64,000 bases of DNA from Desulfarculus baarsii DSM 2075 (GCF_000143965.1 NC_014365.1:2941501-3005500); one strand, 5' to 3'. Numbered from the stretch's first letter, positions 53,690 through 61,546 are shown. Notes: generated by a model from the sequence alone, not told the origin. Numbers and translations are program-made.

Positions 53690-54670
53690 CTAACGCTCCG
53701 GGTGCAAAGCGGCCCGGCGCGAGGAAACACGCTCCAGGATCAGCACGGCGATCAGGCCCACCAGCGCCATGGCCACGGCCAGCCAAAACTCGCCGTCAAA
53801 GTCGGGCGGCCAGACATTTTGCTCCTGGACGACATACACTTTACCCGAAACCACCCGGCTCTCCACAACCTCTTTCCACGGCCAGATCTTGCGCATGGCC
53901 CCGATCATGAACCCGGTCAGGGCGGCGACGGTCAGGTCGTGCCAACGGGCCAGCAGCCACTTGAGCACCCGCGAAAAGCCGGCCAGGCCCAGGGCCGCGC
54001 CACAGGCGAACACCACGATGATGAGCATGTTGCGCGGGTCGAAGGGATCGCGCAGGGCGCTGGTGACATAGACATATTTGCCCAGCAAAAGCAGGATGAA
54101 CGCCCCGGAGATGCCCGGCAAAATCATCGCGCAGATGGCCACCATCGCCGCCAGGAAAATGAACCAGAGTTCATCTGGCGTGGTCACCGGGATCAAACCC
54201 ACGACGACGAAACCGGCCGCCGCGCCCAGGGCCAGGCTCAGCCACCAGTCCGCCCCACGCCGCTCGGCCCGCCGGCCGATCACCACGATCGAGGCGGCGA
54301 TCAGCCCGAAAAACAGCGCCCACACCGGCACCGGGTGATATTCCAGCAGATAGTGCATCAGCCGGGCCATGGAGACAAGGGCCACGCCCACGCCCAGCAT
54401 AAGCGGCAGCAAAAACCGCAGATGAACCTCGCGCAGGGCCCCGACCAGATCCAAGCGCAGCAAACGGCCGAAGAACCGCCCGCCAAAGGAGGTGATGGCC
54501 TCTAGCAGATCGCCGTAGATGCCGGTGATGAAGGCCATGGTCCCGCCGGAAACGCCGGGAATGATGTCGGCCACGCCCATGCACAGGCCCTTGAGCCACA
54601 ACAACCCGGCCTGACGCCAGGTGTTTGGTCCGGGGCTGGCCATGAAGGCGTCGCGATATTTGTTAGGCAT
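53690..54670 (-). CDS. DUF368 membrane protein, predicted polyprenyl-phosphate translocase
   Basis: Membrane protein of 326 residues with about eight hydrophobic segments. The DUF368 signature GVADIIPGVSGGTMAFITGI is near residue 33, and a second copy-like motif CAMILPGISGAFILLLLGKY is near residue 150. DUF368 proteins (PopT) have been reported to return undecaprenyl phosphate across the inner membrane. That agrees with uppP at the head of this operon, which makes undecaprenyl phosphate. The start is ATG 54670; ATG 54643 is an alternative. Confidence 0.92.
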   Translation of the reverse strand: MPNKYRDAFMASPGPNTWRQAGLLWLKGLCMGVADIIPGVSGGTMAFITGIYGDLLEAITSFGGRFFGRLLRLDLVGALREVHLRFLLPLMLGVGVALVSMARLMHYLLEYHPVPVWALFFGLIAASIVVIGRRAERRGADWWLSLALGAAAGFVVVGLIPVTTPDELWFIFLAAMVAICAMILPGISGAFILLLLGKYVYVTSALRDPFDPRNMLIIVVFACGAALGLAGFSRVLKWLLARWHDLTVAALTGFMIGAMRKIWPWKEVVESRVVSGKVYVVQEQNVWPPDFDGEFWLAVAMALVGLIAVLILERVSSRRAALHPER

Positions 54671-54718
54671 GATTTCGTTCGGATTCCGCTGAAGGCCGCC
54701 TTGATCGGCGATCGATGT

Positions 54719-55795
54719 TTATAGGTGTTCGTCCAGGCCGGCCGCGCGCAGTTGGTCGATGATCTGGCGCACGTCCTGGCAGCGGTCACGGGGCACGATC
54801 ATCAGCACGTCGTCGGTGACCACGGCCACGAGGTCGTTGACGCCCAACAGCGCGCCCAGCCGGCCGCCGGCCGCCACCACGTTGCCCGAGGACTCGATGG
54901 CCAGAATGCGGCCGTCCTGGCAGACGTTGCCAGCCGCGTCGGCCGGCCACAGCTCGCCCATGGCCTCCCACGAGCCCACGTCCGACCAGCCGAAATCGGC
55001 CCGCACCACCCGCAGGCGGCTGGTTTTCTCCAAAACGCCGTAATCGACGCTGATCGACGGCAACGCCGGATAAATCCGGGCCAGCCACTCGTCGCGCCCG
55101 TCCCCGGCCAAGTGGGGGGCCAGGCGGGCCAGGCCTTGGGCCAGCTCGGGCAGCAGCCGCTCGACCTCCGCCAAAAACACGCCGGCCGACCAGGCGAACA
55201 TGCCAGAATTCCAGAAATGCCGACCGCTATGCAAATACTCCTCGGCCTTGGCCAGGGCCGGTTTTTCGTGAAAAGCCGCCACCTGGCTGACTTGGGGCGC
55301 TTGCCCATCGACGAGCGCGCCGGCCTCGATGTAGCCGAAGCCGGTGGCCGGATAACGCGGCGTCAGGCCCAGGGTGACCAACTGGCCCTGGGCGTGGGCC
55401 ACTTGGCCGGCCTTTGCCAGGGTTTGCAGAAAAAGGCTCTCGTCGGTGATCAAATGGTCGGCCGGCAAGACCACGCAGACGCCATCCTGGTCTTGGCCGG
55501 CCACCCACAGCGCGCCCACGGCGGCGGCGGCGGCGGTGTTGCGGGCCAGGGGCTCGGCCAGGATCTGGCCGGGGGCCAGATGGGGCAGTTGAGCCGCCAC
55601 CTCGGCGGCGTGGCCGGCCCCGGTGACCACCAGCACCCGCTCGGCCGGAATCAACGGCGCGACGCGGTCGATGGTCTGCTGCAAAAGGCTGCGGCCGCCG
55701 GTGAGGGCCAAGAGTTGTTTGGGCCGGCGCTGACGGCTGGCCGGCCAAAAGCGCGTGCCGCTGCCGCCGGCCATGACCACGGCGTATAGCTTCAT
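54719..55795 (-). CDS. manC: mannose-1-phosphate guanylyltransferase
   Basis: Nucleotidyltransferase of 358 residues that makes GDP-mannose from GTP and mannose-1-phosphate. The pyrophosphorylase motif MAGGSGTRFWPASR lies at residues 8-21. LAEPLARNTAAA, VCVVLPADHLI, GYIEAGAL, FHEKPALAKAEEYL and WNSGMFAW follow in family order. It lacks the C-terminal isomerase domain of bifunctional AlgA/ManC proteins, which agrees with a separate manA in the operon. The ATG lies 4 bp after the uppP stop. Confidence 0.95.
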   Translation of the reverse strand: MKLYAVVMAGGSGTRFWPASRQRRPKQLLALTGGRSLLQQTIDRVAPLIPAERVLVVTGAGHAAEVAAQLPHLAPGQILAEPLARNTAAAAAVGALWVAGQDQDGVCVVLPADHLITDESLFLQTLAKAGQVAHAQGQLVTLGLTPRYPATGFGYIEAGALVDGQAPQVSQVAAFHEKPALAKAEEYLHSGRHFWNSGMFAWSAGVFLAEVERLLPELAQGLARLAPHLAGDGRDEWLARIYPALPSISVDYGVLEKTSRLRVVRADFGWSDVGSWEAMGELWPADAAGNVCQDGRILAIESSGNVVAAGGRLGALLGVNDLVAVVTDDVLMIVPRDRCQDVRQIIDQLRAAGLDEHL

Positions 55796-55799
55796 GGAA

Positions 55800-56597
55800 T
55801 CAGTTCCCAAAAGTGGTCCAAGCCAGGGCCGCGAGGCCCAGCGCCCAGCAATAATAGGCAAAATAGCTGATCTTGCCCTGATTGACCACCCGCAGCAGCA
55901 GGCGCAGGCAGACGTATCCCACCAGCCCCGCCGTCAGCGCGCCGGCCAAAAGGATCGACGTCTCCGGCGCGGCCGAGGCCTCGGCGTCCAACAGTTGCAA
56001 CAGCAGCGCGCCCGAGATAGCCGGGATGAACAGCAAAAACGAAAGCCGCGCGGCCAGTTGGCGCTCCAGGCCCAACAACAGGCCCACGGCGATGGTTGAA
56101 CCCGAGCGGCTCACGCCCGGCGTGATGGCCACGCCCTGGGCCAGGCCGATCAGCAGCGCCCGGCCGGGGCCGACCTCCGACAGGCCCAGGCCGCGCCCCG
56201 AAGCCAGGCGGGTGAGCATCAGCAGGCACCCGGTGAAGAGTAGCGCCGCGCCCACCGCCGCCACCGAGGCGAACAGCGACTCGAAAAAATCCTTGAGCAA
56301 AAAGCCCATCAGCGCCGTGGGCACGCTGCCCACGGCCACCAGCATGATCAGCCGACGGCCCTCGCGGCCACGATCATCGCCGGCCCACAGGCCGCGAATC
56401 ATGGCCAGCAGGTCGTCGCGAAAGACGATCAGCACCGCCGCCAGCGTGCCCACGTGCACGGCCACGTCGAACATCAACTGGGGCTCGCGCAGGCCCAGCA
56501 GATGCTGGCCCAGAACCAGATGGCCCGATGAACTCACGGGCAGAAATTCGGTCAACCCCTGGACAGCGCCTAAAAATATGGCTTGGTAGAAATTCAT
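55800..56597 (-). CDS. uppP: undecaprenyl-diphosphate phosphatase
   Basis: Membrane enzyme of 265 residues (BacA/UppP) that dephosphorylates undecaprenyl diphosphate to recycle the lipid carrier of cell-wall and polysaccharide synthesis. The catalytic motifs are LGAVQGLTEFLPVSSSGHLV (residues 9-28) and GVAITPGVSRSGSTIAVGL. About eight membrane segments are present. I chose the ATG at 56597, with GGAGG eleven bases upstream. It is the first gene of the five-gene operon. Confidence 0.96.
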   Translation of the reverse strand: MNFYQAIFLGAVQGLTEFLPVSSSGHLVLGQHLLGLREPQLMFDVAVHVGTLAAVLIVFRDDLLAMIRGLWAGDDRGREGRRLIMLVAVGSVPTALMGFLLKDFFESLFASVAAVGAALLFTGCLLMLTRLASGRGLGLSEVGPGRALLIGLAQGVAITPGVSRSGSTIAVGLLLGLERQLAARLSFLLFIPAISGALLLQLLDAEASAAPETSILLAGALTAGLVGYVCLRLLLRVVNQGKISYFAYYCWALGLAALAWTTFGN

Positions 56598-56739
56598 GCT
56601 TGCGTTACCCTCCAAGGCTGCTGGAATATAGCCCGAGCAGGGGGGCAAGTCGAGCCTTTTCCGCCCCCCCCGGCGGCGCAAGCGGCCAGGCCGTCAATTA
56701 AGCGATAGCATATTCGGAAAATTGGGCTAAGATAGGCCC

Positions 56740-56768
56740 TTGACATAGCAACCGAAATTTCATATAAA
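56740..56768 (+). promoter_or_regulatory. strong sigma-70 promoter of the HU/IHF gene
   Basis: A perfect TTGACA (56740-56745) and TATAAA (56763-56768) are separated by 17 bp. Transcription should start near 56775. A GGTCGT/ACGACC inverted repeat (56772-56798 region) lies at the 5' end of the leader. Confidence 0.85.
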
Positions 56769-56830
56769 CAGGTCGTTAACTGCACTTTGCGCACGACCCT
56801 GGCGGGGTGGCACGTGAGGAGCGCCCGTAT

Positions 56831-57109
56831 ATGAACAAGTCGCAGCTGATTGAGGCCCTGGCGAAGGCCGAAAACCTCACGATCAAAAAGGCGGAGATGG
56901 TCGTCAACACACTGTTCGGCGCCATCGAGGAGGCCCTGGTCCAGGGCGACCGCGTCGAGATCCGAGGTTTCGGTAGCTTCAAGGTAAAAAATTACGATGG
57001 CTATCAAGGGCGCAACCCCAAGACTGGCGAAATAATCCAGGTGGGCCAGAAAAAACTGCCCTTCTTCAAGGTGGGCAAAGAGCTCAAGGATCGCGTCGAC
57101 GGCAAATAG
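56831..57109 (+). CDS. HU/IHF-family DNA-binding protein
   Basis: Nucleoid protein of 92 residues. The helical N-terminal dimerisation part MNKSQLIEALAKAENLTIKK and the beta-arm signature GFGSFKVKNYDGYQGRNPKT are diagnostic; the P in GRNPKTGE sits at the arm tip that intercalates DNA. The sequence style is closer to IHF-beta than to HU. I chose the ATG at 56831, behind GAGGAGC, because it matches the family start; the frame could extend to 56807. Strong promoter and near-optimal spacing suggest high expression. Confidence 0.95.
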   Translation: MNKSQLIEALAKAENLTIKKAEMVVNTLFGAIEEALVQGDRVEIRGFGSFKVKNYDGYQGRNPKTGEIIQVGQKKLPFFKVGKELKDRVDGK

Positions 57110-57146
57110 CCGACGGCGGCCCGGCCGCCTCGGTGACATAAGCCGC

Positions 57147-57183
57147 TCACCCCGCTGTAAATCGCGGCGGGGTGAAGTTGTTT
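57147..57183 (+). terminator. probable terminator of the HU/IHF gene
   Basis: TCACCCCGC (57147-57155) pairs with GCGGGGTGA (57167-57175), nine base pairs around an 11-base loop, followed by AGTTGTTT. The T-tract is imperfect. Confidence 0.65.
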
Positions 57184-57208
57184 GGCAAGCCCGCCGCGGC
57201 GGCGCGAT

Positions 57209-57328
57209 GGGCTCTGGGCGAGTTGGACACCGCGCAACGGACGGTCGTGAACCCCGTCAGGTCCGGAAGGAAGCAGCGGTAAGCAATGCGGTTCGTGTCG
57301 CGGATCGTTCCAGCCACGCCCAGGGCCC
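57209..57328 (+). ncRNA. ffs: signal recognition particle RNA (4.5S type)
   Basis: The conserved domain IV core GTCAGGTCCGGAAGGAAGCA, which binds Ffh and SRP receptor, lies at about 57258-57277. The ends close as GGGCTCTGGGCG (57209-57220) with CGCCCAGGGCCC (57317-57328), with one G-T pair, giving an RNA of about 120 nt. The length is typical of the small bacterial SRP RNA. No clear promoter was found between it and the HU terminator. Confidence 0.92.
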
Positions 57329-57360
57329 TTCCCGCCGCCGCGTTTTTCCGTGGCCCTTTT

Positions 57361-57660
57361 ATGGAAAAGACCATCCGCCAAGCCATCGTCGAGGCCCTGG
57401 AGGGCCGGCCGCATAGCGCCCGTCAACTGGCCGAGGCGCTGCTGTTGCGCCCGGCCGAAGTCGAGGAGCACCTGGAACACATCGGCCGGAGCATGGGCGG
57501 CCGGCTGCGCCTGACGCCGGCCCGCTGCCTGGCCTGCGGCTATCGATTCACTGAGCGCAAGCGCCTGAGCGCGCCGGGCAGATGCCCCCGCTGCCGCGGT
57601 CAAAAGATCGCCGGGCCCTGGTTCCAGGTCGACGGCAGAGCGAGCCAGCGCCGGGTCTAG
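57361..57660 (+). CDS. small helix-turn-helix/zinc-ribbon protein
   Basis: Protein of 99 residues. Residues 1-50 look like a winged helix-turn-helix (IRQAIVEALEGRPHSARQLA, then LLRPAEVEEHLEHIGRSM). Residues 56-85 form a zinc ribbon with CLACGYRF and CPRCRGQK. Such proteins are common in sulfate reducers and are annotated as transcriptional regulators. It starts 32 bp after the SRP RNA with no visible ribosome binding site. Its last codons lie in the 36-bp repeat whose second copy is at 58386. Confidence 0.82.
   Translation: MEKTIRQAIVEALEGRPHSARQLAEALLLRPAEVEEHLEHIGRSMGGRLRLTPARCLACGYRFTERKRLSAPGRCPRCRGQKIAGPWFQVDGRASQRRV
57601..57636. repeat. 36-bp direct repeat, copy 1 (inside the zinc-ribbon gene)
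   Basis: This copy encodes QKIAGPWFQVDG in the zinc-ribbon protein. It matches 58386-58421 at 35 of 36 positions in the same orientation. The copies bracket 749 bp that hold the ATC-hydrolase-like gene. Confidence 0.95.
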
Positions 57661-57838
57661 CCTCGGACCGCGCGGCGGTCGTCACGCGATCGTCATAATA
57701 TTTCAGGCGACACCACCCGGTAACAACTCTAGAATAAGTCTTTATCCATGACGCTCGCGGCGATTGCTGGCGGCAACCTCGACGCGGCCGCCGGTCACGG
57801 GGGGCGTCGACGACGTGGCCACCCAGGGAGGATAAAGC

Positions 57839-58324
57839 ATGAAACGGCTGCTGAGGACAACCGTCGGTCTGATGACCGCCCTGCCTTTCCATGCGCTCAT
57901 CCATCTGTGCGCGCTTTTCACGGGCAAGGACAGGGCCGTGGAGATATTCGGGCCGGTGGCCTCGGCCCTGATCACCAGGACGGCCGAGTTCATCCTCATC
58001 CCCAGGGTGGACGATCCCGACAAGTTCGACGAATTCCGCGCGAAAATAACCCGCAACGCGGCGTTTCTCCGGCCGCTTTACGATGTCTCCGTCGTCTATC
58101 AAGACTCCGACCGCATCGTTTTCAATTATCGCAACTGCCCTCACTGCGAAGCCTTCAGGGCGTTGGGGCTGGCCCAGGTCAATCCATACATCTGCGACGG
58201 CGACTGGCAAATCGCCAAAAGGCACGCTTCGGCCTGGGATTTTCAGCGCAGCCATCAGATCGGCGCCGGCGACGATCATTGCGATCATACATACCTCAGA
58301 AAACAACGCCCGCCCTTGGCCTGA
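57839..58324 (+). CDS. L-2-amino-thiazoline-4-carboxylate (ATC) hydrolase-like protein
   Basis: Protein of 161 residues. The C-terminal half has the ATC-hydrolase family pattern: FNYRNCPHCEAFRALGL, then NPYICDGDWQIAKRHASAWD and SHQIGAGDDHCDHTYLRK, with conserved cysteines and histidines. ATC hydrolase opens a thiazoline ring on a path to cysteine, but most family members are uncharacterised. The N-terminus is hydrophobic (LMTALPFHALIHLCALF). GGGAGG precedes the ATG. The gene lies between two 36-bp direct repeats and seems less GC-rich than its neighbours, hinting at later arrival. Confidence 0.75.
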   Translation: MKRLLRTTVGLMTALPFHALIHLCALFTGKDRAVEIFGPVASALITRTAEFILIPRVDDPDKFDEFRAKITRNAAFLRPLYDVSVVYQDSDRIVFNYRNCPHCEAFRALGLAQVNPYICDGDWQIAKRHASAWDFQRSHQIGAGDDHCDHTYLRKQRPPLA

Positions 58325-58385
58325 CGCCTGGCCCGCGGCCGCCAACGTCTGGACGCGCCAAACAAACGCCTCCGTCCGGCGCGGC

Positions 58386-58421
58386 CAAAAGAACGCCGGG
58401 CCCTGGTTCCAGGTCGACGGC
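58386..58421. repeat. 36-bp direct repeat, copy 2 (fragment of the zinc-ribbon gene end)
   Basis: Copy of 57601-57636 with one base changed. In frame it reads RRGQKNAGPWFQVDGR, so it appears to be a stray 3' end of the zinc-ribbon gene with similarity decaying upstream. The rest of 58325-58564 holds no gene I can support. Confidence 0.95.
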
Positions 58422-58564
58422 CGGCGTGGTTGGGGCTATCTTTTTATCCCACGCATTTTCGCGGTGGACGAAGCGGCCTTTTTGCCGCCAAAATTATTTA
58501 TTGTGTGAAGACCGATGAAAACGTTGACGCAAACCGGCCGCGAGGCTCGTGAACAGAGGCGTTG

Positions 58565-59551
58565 ATGGGCATCCTGGCGCGAGACACCCCCCTGCGGGAA
58601 AAAGACTTTTTCGCCACTTCGCCCTTGATGATCTTTCCCAGGACACAGGGTGATTTCAGCGTATACCTAAAGATAAAAAACAATTTCGTGCTCTATTCCA
58701 ACGCCAGCACGACCTTTACCGAAGGCCACCGCCAGCGGCTCTACGATCACGGCGTCGACGAGATTTACATCCTCACCGATCAGAAATCGGCCTACGAGCA
58801 ATACGTCGAGCGCAACCTGGGCGAGATCCTGCACAACGAAAACCTGCCCATGACCGAGCGGGCCAAGGTGCTCTACAAGTCGTCGGTGGACATCATCAAG
58901 CAGACCTTCGAGGAGCGCCTGCCCACCTGCCTGGATCGGCGTCATTTCGACCGCATCGCCCACTTCGTCGAGCAGGGCATCGGCTTTCTGGCCAAGGACG
59001 GCTCGCTCAAGAGCATGGCCTCGTTGATCAACCACGACTACCAGACCTACAGCCACTGCGTGCAGGTCTTCGTCTTCACCACCGCCGTGCTGCACACCTA
59101 CGAAATGCCCAGGGACGAGATCATCCAGTGCGGGTTGGGGGCCATGCTGCACGACCTGGGCAAGGCGCGCATCCCTCGGCGCATCATCACCAAGCCAGGC
59201 CCCCTGACCAAGGACGAACGCCAGATCATCAATCAGCACCCCCTGCACGGCGTGGCCATGACCGCCCAAGCGCCGCTGAGCCGCCAGGCCTACAACGCCA
59301 TCCTTTTCCACCACGAGCGCATGGACGGCGGTGGCTATCCGGCGGGCATGCAGGGCGAAGACATCCCCCTGCCGGTGCGCGTGCTCTCGGTCTGCGATGT
59401 CTACGACGCCCTGACCTCCGATCGGCCATACGCCAAAAAGATCACGCCTTTCGAGGCGTTGCAAATAATGCGCGACGACATGGAGGGCGCCTTTGATCAG
59501 CGGGTGTTCAAACGGCTGGTGATGGTGCTCAGCGGCGCGGAGATCGTCTAG
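58565..59551 (+). CDS. HD-GYP-domain protein, probable c-di-GMP phosphodiesterase
   Basis: Soluble protein of 328 residues. Residues 1-130 form an N-terminal domain of the type often found before HD-GYP (FSVYLKIKNNFVLYSNAS). The HD-GYP domain follows at about 145-325: the metal-binding AMLHDLGKARIPRRI, the ILFHHERMDGGGYPAGM motif and CDVYDALTSDRPYAKK. All catalytic residues expected are present, so it should hydrolyse c-di-GMP. I chose the ATG at 58565, behind AGAGG. It has no receiver domain. Confidence 0.93.
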   Translation: MGILARDTPLREKDFFATSPLMIFPRTQGDFSVYLKIKNNFVLYSNASTTFTEGHRQRLYDHGVDEIYILTDQKSAYEQYVERNLGEILHNENLPMTERAKVLYKSSVDIIKQTFEERLPTCLDRRHFDRIAHFVEQGIGFLAKDGSLKSMASLINHDYQTYSHCVQVFVFTTAVLHTYEMPRDEIIQCGLGAMLHDLGKARIPRRIITKPGPLTKDERQIINQHPLHGVAMTAQAPLSRQAYNAILFHHERMDGGGYPAGMQGEDIPLPVRVLSVCDVYDALTSDRPYAKKITPFEALQIMRDDMEGAFDQRVFKRLVMVLSGAEIV

Positions 59552-59605
59552 CGGCCTTTCAGCCCGGCAAACTGGACAAAACAACGTATTGGTCCGGAAA
59601 CGGGC

Positions 59606-59634
59606 TTGTCACGGCGCGCGAATTTCTTTAGCCT
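59606..59634 (+). promoter_or_regulatory. possible promoter of the small membrane protein gene
   Basis: TTGTCA (59606-59611) and TAGCCT (59629-59634) are separated by 17 bp. The same -10 hexamer at the same spacing precedes the SPOR-domain gene at 60607, which adds some weight. Confidence 0.35.
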
Positions 59635-59679
59635 GATGATCAGCGGCGCTACAACTCGCCATGACGCGAGGAGGGTCTT

Positions 59680-59910
59680 TTGTCCGACTGGAAGCTTGGC
59701 CTATGGCGAGTCACTTCGGTGTTGTTGATCATCATGGGCCTGGGCCTGATGATGACCGGGGTGATCATGGCCGACAATCCCGGCGGCCTGTTCACCGGTG
59801 GCGGCGGGGCCTGGGTGCTGGCCCTGATCGCCGAGGTGGTCGGCTTGGCCGCCTTTGTCTGGGGCATGTATCTGCATCGCCGGATCAAAATCCGCCGCTA
59901 CTTTTCCTGA
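59680..59910 (+). CDS. small membrane protein, two predicted helices
   Basis: Protein of 76 residues with two membrane segments (VTSVLLIIMGLGLMMTGVIM and WVLALIAEVVGLAAFVWGMY) joined by a Gly-rich loop and ending in a basic tail, HRRIKIRRYFS. The TTG start at 59680 follows GAGGAGG. No family is recognised. It is monocistronic. Confidence 0.75.
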   Translation: MSDWKLGLWRVTSVLLIIMGLGLMMTGVIMADNPGGLFTGGGGAWVLALIAEVVGLAAFVWGMYLHRRIKIRRYFS

Positions 59911-59947
59911 TGCGCGGTTCGTCAACTCCTTGACGGCCGCGCCCGGC

Positions 59948-59984
59948 AAATTTTGACGCGGCGTCCGCGAACGGGAAAATTTTT
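59948..59984. terminator. bidirectional terminator
   Basis: AAATTTT (59948-59954) pairs with AAAATTT (59976-59982) around an inner GCGG/CCGC stem, and T runs follow on both strands. It separates the convergent small membrane protein gene and the 63-residue minus-strand gene, whose stop codon touches it. Confidence 0.7.
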
Positions 59985-60175
59985 CAGGCGTAACGGCTCA
60001 GTCCCCGCTCGTCGGGCTGGGGCGATTCACCCTCCTGGCCATGGCGGCCCAGGGGCTCGATGCGGCGGCTGGGCTGAACCTTGCCGGACTGACGCTTGAC
60101 CCGCCGATCAGCCGCTTGATCCCTGGGCTTTTCGGGCGTCTTGAGCAGTCCGCCGATGTTCAGATCGACCAACAT
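59984..60175 (-). CDS. small basic protein under sigma-28 control
   Basis: Protein of 63 residues: a short hydrophobic start (MLVDLNIGGLLKTPEKPRD), then a highly charged, probably disordered tail rich in Arg, Gln and Ser. AGGAGG lies seven bases before the ATG at 60175, and a textbook sigma-28 promoter lies just upstream, so it is very likely a real gene expressed with the flagellar regulon. It is not recognisable as FlgM or any other known flagellar protein, though its size and promoter would suit a small regulator or chaperone. Confidence 0.72.
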   Translation of the reverse strand: MLVDLNIGGLLKTPEKPRDQAADRRVKRQSGKVQPSRRIEPLGRHGQEGESPQPDERGLSRYA

Positions 60176-60195
60176 GGGGTTTCCTCCTGTCCCCC

Positions 60196-60223
60196 TTATC
60201 GGCCAACCCCGCATGAAACTTGA
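60196..60223 (-). promoter_or_regulatory. sigma-28 (FliA) promoter of the 63-residue gene
   Basis: On the minus strand TCAAGTTT (60223-60216) and a perfect GCCGATAA (60203-60196) are separated by 12 bp, the same layout as at 36251-36278. Transcription would start near 60189, right before the ribosome binding site. Confidence 0.78.
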
Positions 60224-60232
60224 GCTAATTCG

Positions 60233-60460
60233 TCAGCGTGGATGTTGGGCGGGGCGCCGTCCGGGCGCTTTGGGCGGCTCGGCCGCCAATCGGCCGGCCA
60301 TGTCCTCCACGAAAAGAGCGCAATCCTCGCGGCGGCTCTGGGAGCACGGCGGCCGCGAACTGTTCCAGGCGCTACGCTGGCAACTGAGGCAAAGCAGTTC
60401 GGGGCAGAGCATGGCCTCTTGGTAGAATCTTCTGAGTTTGTCGCGCGCTGATGGCTGCAT
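60233..60460 (-). CDS. small cysteine-containing protein of unknown function
   Basis: Protein of 75 residues. Five cysteines lie in the middle (MLCPELLCLSCQR, PPCSQSRREDCALF), enough for a metal site. AGGAG stands five bases before the ATG at 60460. The tail is Pro/Arg-rich. Its stop is 10 bp upstream of the sigma-28 promoter of the next minus-strand gene. No family is recognised; the ribosome binding site is the main support. Confidence 0.5.
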   Translation of the reverse strand: MQPSARDKLRRFYQEAMLCPELLCLSCQRSAWNSSRPPCSQSRREDCALFVEDMAGRLAAEPPKAPGRRPAQHPR

Positions 60461-60547
60461 TTGGTCTCCTGCTCAAGCCGAGTGAAGGCGATGTGGCCAT
60501 CCATTATGCACAGACAATGCCAAAATGCCCCACTTTTGCCGGAGGGC

Positions 60548-60576
60548 TTGCCATGGCCGCCGCGACGTGCTAGCCT
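60548..60576 (+). promoter_or_regulatory. predicted promoter of the SPOR-domain operon
   Basis: TTGCCA (60548-60553) and TAGCCT (60571-60576) are separated by 17 bp, with the start of transcription near 60583 and the ATG at 60607. Confidence 0.4.
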
Positions 60577-60606
60577 AAGCCGTTAACTTCGCGGGATAGT
60601 TGGCCC

Positions 60607-61536
60607 ATGAACGCCATATTGCTGATGACCTTGTTGGGGGCGACGGCCCTATGCCTGCTCGGCGGGCTGATCTGCCTGTATCGCTACCTGGAGCGCAAGG
60701 TTCTGTTTCCACAGTTGCCGCGCCTCTGGCGAGGCGACCGCAACCGCTTTTTCGTTTTCGGGGCGTTGTGCTGCCTCTGCGGCGCGGCCTTCGTGGCCGT
60801 CAGCGTCCTGACGGCGACCCAGGCCCCGCCCGACGAGCCGACCCCTAAAAGCCCGTTGGACAGCTTCGCCGCCGCCGCGCCCGAGACGGCGGCCGATTGG
60901 CGTCAGGAAACGGCCGCCCCCGCCCAGGTCGAGCCCCCGGCCCAAGCGCCGGAGGAGCCAGGCCAGGACCTACCCCAAGCCGAACCGCGGCCCGAGCCTC
61001 AACCCACGGCCCAGCCCGAACCGCAGCCCATGACGCCCGCCCAGCAAACGGATTTTCTGCTGGATCAACCGCCCGCGCCCGGATCGCCCGCCGATCAGGA
61101 TGCGGCCAAACGGGCCGAAGCCATGGCCATCGCCCTGAGCCAACCGCCCCAACCCACGCCGGAGCCGGCCGGCCCCGTAGCGCCGGCGGCGACGCCGCCG
61201 ACCGCCGCGCCAAGCCAACCCACCTCAGCCGACCCGGAGCCCACGCCCGCGCCGACCACCGCGCCAGAGCCATCGCCCACCGCGCAACCGGCCGCCACCG
61301 GCGCCTGGACCGTCTGCCTGGCCAGCTTCCCCAGCGCCAAGGAGGCCAAGGCCCACGTCGAACGCCTGGCCCAACAGGGCGTCCAGGCCCAGGTGCACGA
61401 GGCCCAGGTCAAGGGCCGGCAGTGGTGGCGCGTCTGCGTGGGCGGCCACGAAAGCCTGGCCGATTCGCTCAAGGCGGCCAAGGAGCTGAAAGCCCAGGGG
61501 CTTTCCGACACGCCCTTCAGCGTGCGCGCGCGCTAG
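60607..61536 (+). CDS. SPOR-domain membrane protein
   Basis: Protein of 309 residues. Two hydrophobic segments (LLMTLLGATALCLLGGLICL and FFVFGALCCLCGAAFVAVSV) anchor it, followed by a Pro/Ala/Gln/Glu-rich linker of about 155 residues. A C-terminal SPOR domain (about 235-309) has WTVCLASFPSAKEAKAHVER and WWRVCVGGHESLADSLKAAK. SPOR domains bind denuded glycan strands at septa, so a role in division or envelope is likely, with the linker crossing the periplasm. It is the first of five cotranscribed genes. Confidence 0.87.
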   Translation: MNAILLMTLLGATALCLLGGLICLYRYLERKVLFPQLPRLWRGDRNRFFVFGALCCLCGAAFVAVSVLTATQAPPDEPTPKSPLDSFAAAAPETAADWRQETAAPAQVEPPAQAPEEPGQDLPQAEPRPEPQPTAQPEPQPMTPAQQTDFLLDQPPAPGSPADQDAAKRAEAMAIALSQPPQPTPEPAGPVAPAATPPTAAPSQPTSADPEPTPAPTTAPEPSPTAQPAATGAWTVCLASFPSAKEAKAHVERLAQQGVQAQVHEAQVKGRQWWRVCVGGHESLADSLKAAKELKAQGLSDTPFSVRAR

Positions 61537-61546
61537 GGGGCCGGTC

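Noticed and set aside
57286-57360. Upstream start for the zinc-ribbon protein
   Set aside because: The ATG at 57286 lies inside the SRP RNA gene, so the ATG at 57361 is preferred.
58083-58508. 141-codon frame overlapping the ATC-hydrolase-like gene
   Set aside because: It contains the repeated GPWFQVDG fragment but is otherwise out of frame with the better-supported gene and lacks a ribosome binding site.
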